Assembly (NCBI GenBank): GCA_003021905.1 | Contig: PXPI01000106.1 | Coordinates: 1-64,000 of the forward strand | DNA length: 64,000 bases | Source of the DNA: Cyanobacteria bacterium SW_9_44_58 | GTDB taxonomy: Bacteria; Cyanobacteriota; Cyanobacteriia; Cyanobacteriales; Rubidibacteraceae | Direction of reading: 5' to 3' | In this document: one piece after another, positions 1 to 9,668 of the stretch | Numbering within the stretch: position 1 is the first letter of the stretch | How the letters are laid out: every line of letters starts with the position of its first letter | Program-made: the position numbers and the translations under genes | Notes under the pieces: generated by a model | The model's input: only the letters and a program-made list of their open reading frames with translations | Told to the model about the DNA's origin: nothing | The model's database searches: none

Positions 1-380
1 TTGACACTCTCACCGCTAACCTTCGGTATAGCGGGAGATTCTTGCTTCATCGGCGAGCATTCCCTTGCGCCTTTCGGCGGCGCGGGGTCTCGCCTCTTTT
101 CCTCTTAACTAGATCAACCCGTAGGTTGACCAACGGTCAGCCGCAGGCTCCGTCGTCTCACGGCGGAGTACGGCTGACCCCCGTCAGACCGAATCCACAA
201 GCATTTTCGTTTTACTTCTACGGTCTGCCCGACCAAGGATGTCCTAGCGGACGTTTGTTGGTTGGGCGCGATTCATGAGGGCCTGGGGTCGGAGGAAACC
301 TCCGACCTTTAAAAGCCCCGTCTCACCACTAAGCCTTCGGCTATAGTGGAGCGGAGCGCTACGAGCATCCTCTCGCGCCA
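1..380 (+). mobile_element. Remnant resembling an IS200/IS605-type element end, with nested palindromes
   Basis: The window opens with TTGAC followed by an imperfect hairpin (CTCACCGCT...AGCGGGAG) and GATTCTTG. The same arrangement, TTGAC-hairpin-GATTCTT, lies just upstream of tnpB in the element at 38.6-40.0 kb. No transposase gene is present. Downstream are a strong hairpin at 287-307 (GGTCGGAGG, loop AAA, CCTCCGACC) and a REP-like hairpin at about 325-349 (CCACTAAGCC TTC GGCTATAGTGG). The segment ends where fructosamine-kinase coding sequence resumes at about 381. I read it as a non-autonomous or decayed IS200/IS605 derivative. The exact right end is not determined and the left side may continue outside the window. 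The 78-codon ORF at 42-278 looks spurious. Confidence 0.5.
131..174 (+). repeat. Palindromic 44-bp repeat, copy a
   Basis: The unit runs CAACGGTCAGCCG...CGGC and is flanked on both sides by TGAC (127-130 and 175-178). It can fold with GGTCAGCCG pairing to CGGCTGACC and an inner CTCCG/CGGAG stem. The same 44 bp with the same TGAC flanks lies inside the PRC-barrel gene at 15645-15688, on the other strand. Weaker relatives sharing ACCAACGGTC and GCAGGC occur at about 45.87, 46.05 and 48.38 kb. Confidence 0.75.
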
Positions 381-903
381 TTTAAGAAAGATGGGGAACC
401 GGTCATTCTGGATCCGGCAACCTATTACGGCGATCGCGAAGTGGATATTGCCATGAGTGAATTATTTGGCGGTTTCCCGGCAGCATTTTATCAGGGGTAT
501 AATGCCGCTTGGGAACTGGATGCCGATTACAAAAATCGGAAAGAGCTTTATAATCTCTATCACATCGTGAATAGAACTAGCGACTAAACCTTAGGTTGTA
601 GTCGTAGCTTCTGTCTAGTCCCTGAAAGAGACCAGACCCGCTATTCTCGGTTAGATTCAGGAACTTTTGCCTTGAATCCACTGGAGACGATTTCTCTCTC
701 CAGTTAAATGGTCGTACCAGCCAACAAGTGGAGGTCGTACATCATTTATAGTTTAACATCCTACTGGTCTCGCTAAAAGCGCGACTAAGCCTTCGGCTGT
801 AGTCGTAGGATGCGCGAGACCCTTGCTCAACCACTTAAATCTGTTTGGCGGCGGCTATGGTTCCCAAGCCAGTCGCATCATTGACCGTTTAATGAAAACT
901 TAA
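381..903 (+). pseudogene. Fructosamine kinase family protein, C-terminal part, interrupted
   Basis: From 381 the + strand encodes KDGEPVILDPATYYGDREVD and then SELFGGFPAAFYQGYN, which I recognise as the C-terminal catalytic region of the fructosamine/ketosamine-3-kinase family. These enzymes phosphorylate sugar-amine adducts in protein repair. The reading breaks after YHI (566) and resumes as LNHLNLFGGGYGSQASRIID at 826, ending with TAA at 901-903. The 259 bp between are non-coding and structured, and without them the frame is continuous. The N-terminal two thirds is missing: mobile DNA occupies 1-380 and the rest lies outside the window or is lost. As it stands the gene cannot make a full enzyme unless the insertions are removed at the RNA level. 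The stop overlaps the end of the convergent small gene at 900. Confidence 0.75.
567..825 (+). mobile_element. 259-bp structured insertion in the fructosamine kinase gene
   Basis: The segment separates two halves of a continuous coding sequence (YHI | LNHLNLF) and I see no target duplication. It carries AGCGACTA AACC TTA GGTT GTAGTCG near its start. Near its end is a nested cruciform in which GGTCTCGC and GCGAGACC enclose GCGACTAAGCC TTC GGCTGTAGTCG. The inner hairpin is like the REP-type hairpin at about 325-349. It holds no ORF of interest. It could be a non-autonomous IS200/IS605-type element, a composite of REP hairpins, or a degenerate intron. I see neither a group II domain V nor a clear group I core, so no class is assigned. 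Confidence 0.55.
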
Positions 904-1115
904 ATATCGTCGGGAATAACCCATTGGGTTGTTGATTGTTGGGCTTGTTGGGTTTGTTTCTTTCTCACCGCTTCTTCGGCAATGTCTAACATTTGGTCTA
1001 GGGAAGTATTATTAATAAACTTCGAGGCTTCGGCTGCGTATTCTTTATGAGGACATTTATCGCCTAAAACGCAGCCATTGGCACAGGCTTGTTCGCAGTT
1101 GATTTGGGTTTGCAC
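900..1115 (-). CDS. Small cysteine-containing hypothetical protein (71 aa)
   Basis: The start is GTG at 1115, preceded by AGAGGAG at good spacing. The first 25 residues hold four cysteines (NCEQACANGCVLGDKCPHKE), a spacing that could bind metal or form disulfides. The rest is a helical, charged, glutamine-rich tail. I do not recognise the family and infer no function. The gene is convergent with the fructosamine-kinase remnant and shares its last few bases. The good ribosome-binding site and clean codon structure make it a likely real gene. Confidence 0.6.
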   Translation of the reverse strand: MQTQINCEQACANGCVLGDKCPHKEYAAEASKFINNTSLDQMLDIAEEAVRKKQTQQAQQSTTQWVIPDDI

Positions 1116-1182
1116 GGTACTCCTCTCTTGAATTGTCTCGTCGGCAATCGTGTTCTACTCATAGCTTACCTTACCGGCATTA

Positions 1183-1458
1183 GTGGTTGTTATTGGCAGC
1201 AAGAGCGAAAAAAGTGCAGCGGCATTGAAAACAGTAGTTACGATCAATCCAGGCAGTAACACGAGGGGAACCATCGAAGTGTACGCGAAACGTTTGTCTC
1301 GGATAACGATAGGTTTAATTATTCTAACGATCGCGGTTTATATTTTGCGAGGGGTGGGAATTTTAACGTTTATTCCCGGCGGTGTAATTTATTTATTATT
1401 TTTCGGCGCGATCGCGTGCGGCGTACTTTCCAAGTTAGCCCGTCGTTTACGCTGGTAA
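1183..1458 (+). CDS. Small membrane protein (up to 91 aa)
   Basis: The C-terminal half has two hydrophobic segments (about residues 40-60 and 64-82) separated by a short glycine/proline turn (TFIPGGVIYLLF) and ends in a basic tail, KLARRLRW. The listed start is a GTG at 1183 without a convincing ribosome-binding site, and the polar first 35 residues may be partly untranslated. It is convergent with the acyltransferase gene, with 4 bp between them. A two-helix hairpin in the cytoplasmic or thylakoid membrane is the only prediction I can support. The product is hypothetical. Confidence 0.5.
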   Translation: MVVIGSKSEKSAAALKTVVTINPGSNTRGTIEVYAKRLSRITIGLIILTIAVYILRGVGILTFIPGGVIYLLFFGAIACGVLSKLARRLRW

Positions 1459-1462
1459 AATC

Positions 1463-2293
1463 TTAACGTTGGGAAATTGCAACTAACTCATCCAGAGAGG
1501 CTTGCATGTGCTGGCGAACTTGTTCATAACAGGCATCAACGTAGGCGCGATCGCGCGCTGCTTTTCTACCGGAACGCTGAAAATAAATGGGAGAACACAC
1601 ACGAGTATAAATTTTCGTTGGTAGGGGAACATTGGGACCAAATCCGATTCCCAATCCCCAAGGCAAGCCCAGATAAATGGGAAACACGCGGGTTAAGGGA
1701 GTGCTAGCATCGACAACTCCTTGTTCCCGAAGCCATTGCATTAAGTCTTTGCAATCGGTGAGGATGATTAACGTTTCATGAGCGCCCACAGAAACTAAGG
1801 GAATAATCGGGATGTTTTCTCTCAGGGCAAGTTTAATAAATCCTTTGCGTCCAGCGAGTTCAATTTGATAGCGCTTGCTGTAGGGACGAAAAACATCGTC
1901 AATTCCGCCTGGATAAACTAAAACCGGTGCATTGCGAGATAACGCTGCAGTTGCAAACTGAACAGTGGCGGGAATGGCACCAATTCTCGCAGCAGAATTT
2001 AGGGTTCGGGGGGAGCTAAAGGCTTCTCGCTGCATTAAGCCATAAATCGGTCGATGGGCGCCAAAGCGACGCAGCCAATCCACTAAAAACATATACAGAT
2101 CCGGGGCCACTAAGCCGCCATTGTGGGAACCCACCAATAAGAATTTCCCGTTTTCGGGAACATTATGCCAGCCGTCCGTTTCCACCTGGAAGTAGAGATG
2201 ATAGAGCAACTGCAAAAACGGAAACAGAGATTGCAATACTTCTGGATCGCGCTTATCGAGTATTGCCTCTGGTGAATAGGCAGATAAATGCAT
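1463..2293 (-). CDS. Lysophospholipid/glycerolipid acyltransferase family protein
   Basis: The 276-aa product has the block order of the PlsC/DGAT2-like acyltransferases. SHNGGLVAPD at about residues 57-66 stands where the family's H-X4-D motif is found but with a longer spacer. VYPGGIDDVFRP at about residues 127-138 corresponds to the glycerol-phosphate binding EGTR-like block. Such enzymes transfer an acyl chain to a lysolipid or related alcohol at the membrane. The histidine-to-aspartate spacing resembles the TMEM68/DGAT2-like branch more than canonical PlsC, so the acceptor could be a neutral lipid or plastoquinol instead of lysophosphatidate; that is inference. Start ATG at 2293. The gene stands alone between two genes on the other strand. 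Confidence 0.75.
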   Translation of the reverse strand: MHLSAYSPEAILDKRDPEVLQSLFPFLQLLYHLYFQVETDGWHNVPENGKFLLVGSHNGGLVAPDLYMFLVDWLRRFGAHRPIYGLMQREAFSSPRTLNSAARIGAIPATVQFATAALSRNAPVLVYPGGIDDVFRPYSKRYQIELAGRKGFIKLALRENIPIIPLVSVGAHETLIILTDCKDLMQWLREQGVVDASTPLTRVFPIYLGLPWGLGIGFGPNVPLPTKIYTRVCSPIYFQRSGRKAARDRAYVDACYEQVRQHMQASLDELVAISQR

Positions 2294-2460
2294 TCATTCC
2301 TTTAGTTACGCCTATTTCACAGTTTAAACAGTTTTCCGGAACTATTGATACATTGCCTCATCAAAAGAATAACCAAAAATAATTGCTTCCTGTTTCAACC
2401 AACTAAGACAGGCTATAGTTAAGCTTTTAATTGGTCATTCCAACAATAACTTGCCTAACC

Positions 2461-4482
2461 ATGATGGAAAGTCCCTTATTTTCCTTTACGATTTTATTGC
2501 TAGTGGTTCTAACAGTGCCGCCGATTTTTGAGCGGATCAAACTCCCTGGTTTAGTGGGATTGATTGTTGCTGGAATTGTTCTGGGTTCCGATGGATTAGG
2601 ACTGCTAGATGCCAAATCAGAGACCATGAAACTGCTTTCCGATGTGGGAAAAGTCTATCTCATGTTTGTTGCCGGACTGGAAATCGATCTCGATGAATTT
2701 CGGAAAGCAAAAGGAAAAGCCATTGGTTTTGGAATGATGACGTTTTTATTGCCAATTCTAACAGGCATTTTAGTAGGGTCTTTGTTTGGTTATGGACTCA
2801 ATGCGGCCATTCTGATGGGGTCTTTAATTGCCTCTCATACGCTGCTGGGTTATCCCATTGCCACTCGTTTTGGCGTCGAGCGCAATCCGGCAGTCGTCGC
2901 AACCATTGGGGCAACAATTTTTACCGATATTGCCTCCCTTTTGGTATTGGCGATTTGTCTTTCTATCCATCAAGGAGAGTTTACAGCAACCAGTTTAATC
3001 ATCCAATTATTGGGGTTAGGCTTATACGCATTGCTTATTTTATTTGGTTTAGATTGGGCCGGAAAATTCTATTTTCGACGTACAGGGGAAGAAGAAAGCA
3101 ATCAGTTTCTGTTTGTTTTATTAGCAGTCTTTTTATCCTCTGTGGGGGCGCAACTGATTCAGGTGGACAAAATTGTCGGCGCTTTCTTAGCGGGATTGGC
3201 CGTGAATGATGTGGTAGGCAGGAGTCCCGTTGAGGAGAAGGTCACCTTTGTTGGCAGTACGCTGTTTATTCCCTTCTTTTTTGTGGGGATGGGGTTATTG
3301 TTAGATGTCTCCAGTTTGAAAGCGACCTTAACCAATAATTTAGCTCTTACTGCTGCCTTAGTCGGGGGATTATTCTTAAGTAAAGGGCTCGCAGCGACGA
3401 TCGCGCAGTGGGTTTATGGCTTCACTCCTACCGAAGGATTCACCATGTGGTCGCTATCGCTGCCGCAAGTAGCGGCGACGCTGGCAGCGGCGTTAGCCGG
3501 TTTAAATCAAGGGTTGCTGGATCGCGCCGTGTTTAATGCTGTTATTATGTTAATGCTCGTAACCGCTATCGCCGGGCCAATTCTTACGCAACGCTTTGCT
3601 CGCCAGTTACAGTATGCCTACCGGGAAGCGGAAGCAGCTTCCCCCACCATTGCCCATACCTTTGTCGCCTATCCTCCCTCTCGCGTGCTGGTTTCTGTTT
3701 CCAATCCCCACAAGGAAACCCATTTGGTGGAAACCGCCGCCTTACTGGCACGGCAAGGGGAAGGCGCCATCATTTCTTTGAAAGTGGTTTTAGATGGAAT
3801 GGCCGCCAGCGAAGATTTAGAAGAGGCGCAATCCTTGCTGCAAGAGACTCAAACTTGGGGAAGCAATTTTGATGTTCCCACCATTCCCGTTTTGCGTTTA
3901 GATGATAATGTGGCGCAGGGAATTACTCGCACCGCGCGGGAACATAATGCCACTTGGATTATTATGGGCTGGAGTCCCACCACACTCAAGGAACGATTGC
4001 TCGGCAGCACCATTGATGATGTGTTTTGGTCCGCCCATTGTCCGGTAGTGGTAATGACCTTGCTGGAAGCCCCCACTGAGATTAAACGGATTTTAGTGCC
4101 GGTGGAAAATCTTACCCCCCAAAGCTGGCGTACTATTGAATTTGCTCAGTTATTGGCACAAACCAATCAAGCAGAGATCACCTTGTTGCATGTTCTAACT
4201 GAACCCCAATCGCCAGCAGAAATGGAAGCATTTGAAAAGGCGCTCCAGGAATGGTTGCTCTGGCATGAGTTTAATCTTGCCATTAATATTGAAACGATCG
4301 TTGACGATCAGGTTTCTAAGGCCATTGTGCAGTTTTCTCAGGATTATGATTTAACGGTATTACGGGCATTGCGCCGCCAAACGGCAGGGGGATTGGCAGT
4401 AAGCGATATTACCACTAACATTGTTGCTGATTTGCAAGGCTCATTGGTGTTAGTTGCGGAACCCTTGTTTAGAGAGAATTAA
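2461..4482 (+). CDS. CPA2-type Na+/H+ antiporter with C-terminal universal-stress-type domains
   Basis: Residues about 1-380 form a multi-pass membrane domain with the CPA2 signature ([20 protein letters not shown] near the N terminus; later [15 protein letters not shown]). Residues about 395-670 are soluble and look like two universal-stress-like halves ([20 protein letters not shown] in the first, [10 protein letters not shown] opening the second). This architecture is common in cyanobacterial Na+(K+)/H+ antiporters that adjust cytoplasmic or lumenal pH and sodium. The ORF track starts at a TTG at 2431; the ATG at 2461 just before the first membrane helix is more likely. The 3' end overlaps the convergent aroA by 14 bp. 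Membrane location and exchange role are well supported; ion specificity is not. Confidence 0.85.
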   Translation: MMESPLFSFTILLLVVLTVPPIFERIKLPGLVGLIVAGIVLGSDGLGLLDAKSETMKLLSDVGKVYLMFVAGLEIDLDEFRKAKGKAIGFGMMTFLLPILTGILVGSLFGYGLNAAILMGSLIASHTLLGYPIATRFGVERNPAVVATIGATIFTDIASLLVLAICLSIHQGEFTATSLIIQLLGLGLYALLILFGLDWAGKFYFRRTGEEESNQFLFVLLAVFLSSVGAQLIQVDKIVGAFLAGLAVNDVVGRSPVEEKVTFVGSTLFIPFFFVGMGLLLDVSSLKATLTNNLALTAALVGGLFLSKGLAATIAQWVYGFTPTEGFTMWSLSLPQVAATLAAALAGLNQGLLDRAVFNAVIMLMLVTAIAGPILTQRFARQLQYAYREAEAASPTIAHTFVAYPPSRVLVSVSNPHKETHLVETAALLARQGEGAIISLKVVLDGMAASEDLEEAQSLLQETQTWGSNFDVPTIPVLRLDDNVAQGITRTAREHNATWIIMGWSPTTLKERLLGSTIDDVFWSAHCPVVVMTLLEAPTEIKRILVPVENLTPQSWRTIEFAQLLAQTNQAEITLLHVLTEPQSPAEMEAFEKALQEWLLWHEFNLAINIETIVDDQVSKAIVQFSQDYDLTVLRALRRQTAGGLAVSDITTNIVADLQGSLVLVAEPLFREN

Positions 4483-5827
4483 TTTGGCAAATTTGTTGCA
4501 AATTTTCAAAGAAATCGGGATAAGAAATGGCTGCCGCTTGTGCCCCATTAATCGTGGTTTTCCCTTGGGCATTTAGCGCCGCGATCGCGAAACTCATGGC
4601 CACGCGATGATCGTTATAGGCTTCAATTTCGGTGCCGGTTAAATTCCCCCCACCGACAATTTCTAAGCCATCGGAGCGTTCTGTCACCTTTGCCCCCATT
4701 TTAGTTAACTGGGAGGCCATCACTGCAATGCGATCGCTTTCTTTCACCCGTAATTCCGCCGCATCTTTAATTAGCGTTCTCCCTTGAGCAAATACTGCTG
4801 CCACGGCAATAATAGGGATTTCATCAATTAAACGGGGAATTAAGTTGCCGCCAATTTCTGCCCCTTTTAAGGAACAAGAACGAACCCGCAAATTGGCCAC
4901 CGGTTCTCCGGCAATCAAGGTTTGATCTTCAATGGCAATATCGGCTTCCATGCGTTCCAGGGCATCTAAAATACCGGTACGCGTGGGATTAATCCCCACA
5001 TTTTCAATGACTAATTCCGAATCGGGCACAATCATTGCTGCTACTAACCAAAAGGCTGCAGAACTGATGTCGCCGGGAACAACAATGGTTTGACCTTTTA
5101 GGGTGGGTTTCCCTTGAATCGTCACGGATTTGGTTTCAGCGTCGGTGGCAATATCGGCGCCAAAGGCAGCGAGCATGCGTTCACTATGATCTCGGGAAAG
5201 AGAAGGTTCCGTAACTGTCGTTCGTCCTTCTGTCATTAATCCGGCTAACAGAATACAGGATTTTACCTGGGCAGAGGCAATAGGAGAGGTATAATCAATG
5301 GCTTGCAGCGACTGTCCTTGAATGGCAAGGGGGGCGCGGGAGTTGTTTTGTCTGCCCCAAATTTGAGCCCCCATTTGTTTAAGCGGTTCTACGACTCGGG
5401 ACATGGGGCGCGAGCGTAGGGATTCATCCCCGCTAATGACGAAAAAGCGCTGGGGAGAAGAGGCGAGCAACCCCAACATTAAACGGACTGTGGTTCCTGA
5501 GTTGCCGGCATCTAAGACCGCATCGGGTTCTTGCAGATTGCCGTTGCCTACTCCTTCTACTTCCACTTGTTGGGGATTGAGTTCGGAAATACTGGCCCCC
5601 ATGGCTCTTAAACAACGAGCGGTACTCCTAGGATCTTCTCCTAATAATCCCCCTTGGATGCGCGTTTTTCCCTGCGCGATCGCGCCCAACATTAAGGCAC
5701 GGTGGGAAATGGATTTATCCCCAGGCACCCTTAAATTCCCTTGCAAGGTAAGTCCCGCCTTCGGGGGATCAATCACTAATTGTTGCTGCGAATGAGAAGA
5801 ATGGATCGTGATAATCGACTGATTCAT
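4469..5827 (-). CDS. aroA: 3-phosphoshikimate 1-carboxyvinyltransferase (EPSP synthase)
   Basis: It catalyses transfer of the enolpyruvyl group from PEP to shikimate-3-phosphate, the sixth step of the shikimate pathway to aromatic amino acids, in the cytoplasm. The sequence shows the expected motifs: [14 protein letters not shown] near the N terminus, [31 protein letters not shown] and [15 protein letters not shown]. About 452 aa is normal for the family. The track's start is a TTG at 5839; an ATG four codons on (5827) is preferred. It overlaps the antiporter gene tail to tail. The first 20 residues ([10 protein letters not shown]) are variable and probably non-essential. The identification is secure. 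Confidence 0.95.
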   Translation of the reverse strand: MNQSIITIHSSHSQQQLVIDPPKAGLTLQGNLRVPGDKSISHRALMLGAIAQGKTRIQGGLLGEDPRSTARCLRAMGASISELNPQQVEVEGVGNGNLQEPDAVLDAGNSGTTVRLMLGLLASSPQRFFVISGDESLRSRPMSRVVEPLKQMGAQIWGRQNNSRAPLAIQGQSLQAIDYTSPIASAQVKSCILLAGLMTEGRTTVTEPSLSRDHSERMLAAFGADIATDAETKSVTIQGKPTLKGQTIVVPGDISSAAFWLVAAMIVPDSELVIENVGINPTRTGILDALERMEADIAIEDQTLIAGEPVANLRVRSCSLKGAEIGGNLIPRLIDEIPIIAVAAVFAQGRTLIKDAAELRVKESDRIAVMASQLTKMGAKVTERSDGLEIVGGGNLTGTEIEAYNDHRVAMSFAIAALNAQGKTTINGAQAAAISYPDFFENLQQICQINSL

Positions 5828-5964
5828 TATGGGTTTCAAATAACAACGAATTAATCAGTTTTTAACAACTATTTTGAGAATAATTGCATTAATTATGTTA
5901 GCTATCGCTGCATCTTATCATTGTTGACGCTGATTAATCCAAGGCAATCATCCCGACACAACAC

Positions 5965-6429
5965 TTAGATATTTTTATTGAGCCGCCGCACTAACCAATA
6001 ACTAATAGAAAGCGCAAAAATAGCAACCGCTAAAGCCATTAAATCGGTATTGGTATATTGTTTCAGATCAAAAATAATGATTTTCCGCGCGATCGCAATT
6101 AGGGAAGTCGCAATGACTAATTCTACTTGAAAAATATGTTTCCTTAGATAAGCAGTAATATTATCTAATAATTCTAAAGCAATTAAAATATTTAAGAAAG
6201 CACCAAATACTTCGAGAAGCGTTTCCGTAAAAAAACCGGAAGGTTGTGAAGCAAATAGAATATTGCTTAAGAAAAAAAATAAATCAACTAACGCTACTAA
6301 AATGACACCCAATAAGGCAATTGTTAACACTTTAGCGACAATTACTTCCACCGATTCAGTAATTTGTAAAAATCGTTTTTCTTCCCATAATCGTCCGATT
6401 TTTTTTAACCACTCCGGCGTTTGTTTCAT
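5965..6429 (-). CDS. PsiE-like phosphate-starvation-inducible membrane protein
   Basis: The 154-aa product has four predicted membrane helices (about residues 32-54, 75-95, 100-118 and 128-147) after a charged N terminus. It matches the PsiE family in layout and in the ALELLDNITAYLRKHIFQVE block followed by ATSLIAIARKIIIFDL. Family members sit in the inner membrane. E. coli psiE is phosphate-starvation induced, but its biochemical role is unknown. I see no PhoB box here. It lies between aroA and the SNF2 helicase gene on the same strand, separated by 137 bp and 60 bp, with no obvious functional link. Confidence 0.7.
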   Translation of the reverse strand: MKQTPEWLKKIGRLWEEKRFLQITESVEVIVAKVLTIALLGVILVALVDLFFFLSNILFASQPSGFFTETLLEVFGAFLNILIALELLDNITAYLRKHIFQVELVIATSLIAIARKIIIFDLKQYTNTDLMALAVAIFALSISYWLVRRLNKNI

Positions 6430-6489
6430 GTTGTTTTTCCCTAACCCAATAAGTTTTATTTTTGGTTGAAATGGAAATCATGAATTCCC

Positions 6490-9400
6490 TTATGTTTCTT
6501 CATCGATAACCGCTTTGCGGTCTAATAACACTAAATTTCGCAATTGTTCGGTATCCAGTTGGGTTAACCAGTTTTCTCCTGCATCAACCGTTTGTTCCGC
6601 CAGTTGTTTTTTGCTTTCAATCATTTCATTGATCCGTTCTTCCAGGGTACCAGTGCAGATGAATTTATGCACCTGAACATTCTGTTTTTGGCCAATGCGA
6701 AAAGTGCGATCGGTAGCTTGATTTTCTACTGCTGGATTCCACCAACGGTCAACATGAAACACATGATTGGCTCGGGTTAGATTTAAGCCAGTGCCTCCGG
6801 CTTTAATGGAGAGAATAAAAATCGGCGGGGCATCGGGATCATTTTGAAAGCGATCCACCATTTCTTCCCGTTGTTTTTTGCGTGTTGCCCCGTAAAGAAA
6901 GGGCACTTCACAATTGAATTGTTTTTCTAAATAGACTTTAAGCAGCTTGCCCCATTGAGCAAATTGGGTAAAAATTAAGGCGCGATCGCGCTCTGCAGTT
7001 AACTCTTCCAACATTTCCACCAACCGCAACAGTTTGCCGGAACGTTCCGGGGAAACCAAGGCATTTTCCTTCTGCAACAAAGCCGGATGATTGCATAACT
7101 GTTTAAGCTTCATTAACAGCGTCAGAATTTTGCCATGGCGTTGAATCCCCTCGGCTTGTTCAATGTCGCTGAGGGCTTGATCGACGATTTCTTGATACAG
7201 TTTTGCCTGTTCGCTAGATAACCCGCAATAAACATTCATTTCCTGTTTTTGGGGTAAATCTTGGATAATTTCTTGATCGGTTTTCACCCGTCGCAAGATA
7301 AAGGGTTGCACCAACGAACGCAGGGTGTGTAAGGAATCGCTATCGCTGTATTTTTCAATGGGCGTGGCGAAGCGGCGTTGGAAAAATTGGCGCGATCCTA
7401 AATAGCCCGGATTTAAAAAGTCAAGAATGGACCATAATTCTGATAGGCGATTTTCTAGGGGCGTTCCTGTTAAGGCAATGCGGAAATTGGCCTCTAAACT
7501 GCGCACCGCTTTCGACTGCTTGGCTTGGGGATTTTTGATATTTTGGGCTTCATCGATAATCACCCCTTCCCACTCAACATTGCGGAGAGTGCTGGCATCT
7601 CGCTGCGCCAAGACATAGCTGGTAATAACTAAATCATATTGTTGCGCTTGTTTGGCAAAGGGTTTGCCTTTCTTGCGCTTTTCCCCATGATGAACCAACG
7701 TGGAACAATTTGCGGCAAAGCGTTGCACTTCCCGTTCCCAATTGCCTAAAACTGAAGTGGGACAAATTAATAAGGTCGGTCCCGATAATTCCTCATTTTC
7801 TTTGAGATGCAACAAGAACGCGATGGTCTCAATGGTTTTCCCTAAGCCCATGTCATCGGCCAAACAACCGCCTAAGCCCCACTGTTGCAAAAAGGCAAGC
7901 CAACCTGCCCCTTTTGCTTGATACGGGCGCAGCTCCCCCTGAAACCCTTGCGGGGTCTCAATGGGGTGCAAAGATTGATTGTCCTTTAAGTTGGTGATTA
8001 ACTGTTGCAGCGCCCCACTGGCTTCAAAATTGACAATGGGCAATTTTCCCATGGTCTGGGTTTCGCCGCTGCTGAGACGGACGGCATCTTCCACAGAAAA
8101 ATTCATTTGCTCATCGCTAGCACTGAGAAGATTTTGTGCCGCTTTGACATCGCTGGGCTGCAGCGCCAACCACTTGCCGTTTACTTCCACCAAAGGAGAC
8201 TGTTGTGCCAATAGCTGTTCAAACTCTTTTCGAGACAGCGTTTCATCATCAACCGCCAATTCCCACTTATAATTAAGCAAACTTTGCAACCCCAATTTTT
8301 GTCCTTGTTTGGGGGCTTGGGCTTTCACTTTCACCCCTAAGCGTCTTTCCCCTTCACCAGGGGCTAAACCAGGGGGTAAGATAATGCCGAATCCATTTTC
8401 CGATAAACGCCAAGCACTGGAGCGAATGAACTCATAACTTTGAATGGGATCTAAGGAACAGCCTGTGGGAGTCGGTTGCTGTAAGCTGTCATGAATCGCA
8501 GGATATAAGCGCAACGCTAATCCCAAGCCGCGTAATAAGGTTTCTTGGGGGTTGTTTACCCGTCGTCCTTGATAGGTTAATTCTTCGGCAGATGCCTTCC
8601 AGATGGTAGCGGCATCAATAAAACAATTTTCTTGCTCTCGGGCTTGCAAGCCATATTCCAGTTGCCAGTTTTCTTGTTGTTGGTGGGAAGGGGGAACAAG
8701 CCGGAAACAAGGGCGAAAGGTATTTTGTCCCAGCGAGTCTAAGACATGCTGTCCGAGATAATTTTGAACCGGTGCTGTCCAAAGTTGAAGGGCTTTTTCC
8801 AAGCGGCGCAAGCTCATGCCTTCTGCGGTGAACGTCGGTTGGTCGCTAGAGAGGGCAGTAAACCAACGCTTAATTACCGGCGTCGTGACAGGGGGAAACT
8901 TTTGGCTGCCATAGCGGCGGATTTGGGCATCAATAACGTGACTGAGAAAGTGAATAATCAGGGTTTGGGGTTCGCTATTCAAGTCATGGGCACGACAGCT
9001 ATGGGGCATTTGCTGCGCAAAGGTTTGTAAACGGCTTTGGTCGGCTGGGGCATCAAACAGCGGTTGCCAAATGGCGGTTGCTTGTCCGGCTTCCTGGGAT
9101 TGGAGTTCCGGTAAAAATTTTGACCGAGCCAGCAACTGGCAACTCCACCGATATAGATGGGACCAAAACCGTAAACTCCCGCTTTCAATGTCACTGAGAG
9201 GCAGGTTTTGCAAGAATTTCCGAGTAAGTTCCGGGTTCAAAGAATATCCCCAAACGTACCAACTCTGAAGAAATACCTTTTCCGGATTTTCCGGGGATTG
9301 CTGGGCAAGGAGCGGTAGAAAGCGATTTTTGCCGGTTTCTTGGGTGGGAAGTGTCAGCAACTGTTTTGTGGCATTGCCAAGTTCATCACGGGAAATTTGC

Positions 9401-9564
9401 TGTTGGGTTAAGGCACTGGCGAGTTCCCCTTCACTGAGAGTTAAGGGATGGTAACCAGGCGTTTTTTCGAGGGTGATTCCTTGACTGGTACGCCAGGTTT
9501 CTCCCCAGATAAAGAATGCTTGCTTTTGTCCCCCGGACAGCCAAATTCCGTGTAACTTTGTCAT
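6490..9564 (-). CDS. SNF2-family DEAD/DEAH-box helicase
   Basis: The 1024-aa product has a long N-terminal region (about 1-520) typical of bacterial SNF2 proteins with an SNF2-associated domain. The two RecA-like lobes follow: Walker A in CLADDMGLGKTIETIAFLL, Walker B in GVIIDEAQNIKNP, motif III in RIALTGTPLENRL, and motifs V-VI in IKAGGTGLNLTRANHV and DRTFRIGQKQNVQVHKF. These proteins are ATP-driven DNA translocases that remodel protein-DNA or RNA polymerase complexes. The domain order and length are normal and the ATPase motifs are complete. The cellular target is unknown. Nothing in the neighbouring genes (PsiE-like, pnp) indicates a defence island. Confidence 0.9.
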   Translation of the reverse strand: MTKLHGIWLSGGQKQAFFIWGETWRTSQGITLEKTPGYHPLTLSEGELASALTQQQISRDELGNATKQLLTLPTQETGKNRFLPLLAQQSPENPEKVFLQSWYVWGYSLNPELTRKFLQNLPLSDIESGSLRFWSHLYRWSCQLLARSKFLPELQSQEAGQATAIWQPLFDAPADQSRLQTFAQQMPHSCRAHDLNSEPQTLIIHFLSHVIDAQIRRYGSQKFPPVTTPVIKRWFTALSSDQPTFTAEGMSLRRLEKALQLWTAPVQNYLGQHVLDSLGQNTFRPCFRLVPPSHQQQENWQLEYGLQAREQENCFIDAATIWKASAEELTYQGRRVNNPQETLLRGLGLALRLYPAIHDSLQQPTPTGCSLDPIQSYEFIRSSAWRLSENGFGIILPPGLAPGEGERRLGVKVKAQAPKQGQKLGLQSLLNYKWELAVDDETLSRKEFEQLLAQQSPLVEVNGKWLALQPSDVKAAQNLLSASDEQMNFSVEDAVRLSSGETQTMGKLPIVNFEASGALQQLITNLKDNQSLHPIETPQGFQGELRPYQAKGAGWLAFLQQWGLGGCLADDMGLGKTIETIAFLLHLKENEELSGPTLLICPTSVLGNWEREVQRFAANCSTLVHHGEKRKKGKPFAKQAQQYDLVITSYVLAQRDASTLRNVEWEGVIIDEAQNIKNPQAKQSKAVRSLEANFRIALTGTPLENRLSELWSILDFLNPGYLGSRQFFQRRFATPIEKYSDSDSLHTLRSLVQPFILRRVKTDQEIIQDLPQKQEMNVYCGLSSEQAKLYQEIVDQALSDIEQAEGIQRHGKILTLLMKLKQLCNHPALLQKENALVSPERSGKLLRLVEMLEELTAERDRALIFTQFAQWGKLLKVYLEKQFNCEVPFLYGATRKKQREEMVDRFQNDPDAPPIFILSIKAGGTGLNLTRANHVFHVDRWWNPAVENQATDRTFRIGQKQNVQVHKFICTGTLEERINEMIESKKQLAEQTVDAGENWLTQLDTEQLRNLVLLDRKAVIDEET

Positions 9565-9668
9565 TATTGATACGTTATTGATGGTTTGTCATTACAAAAG
9601 CAAAAATGCCAAGGGCATAACGACTAGCGACTTTCCCCCGACATTATGAGACTTATATTTTCTACCTT

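Noticed and set aside
42-278. 78-aa ORF in the first 300 bp as a protein gene
   Set aside because: Its middle translates the 44-bp palindrome, and the rest lies in IS-end-like hairpin DNA; no ribosome-binding site or family resemblance.
567-825. Group II intron in the fructosamine kinase gene
   Set aside because: The insert begins with GTGAAT and not a GUGYG-type start, has no recognisable domain V and ends in CCTTG; an unusual intron cannot be excluded but is not called.
5403-5795. 130-aa ORF on the + strand inside aroA
   Set aside because: Shadow of aroA, which is conserved on the other strand; translation is Pro/Ser-rich without domain character.
6490-9564. SNF2 helicase as part of a phage-defence island
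   Set aside because: Neighbours are PsiE-like and pnp housekeeping genes; no nuclease, methylase or other defence partner is adjacent.
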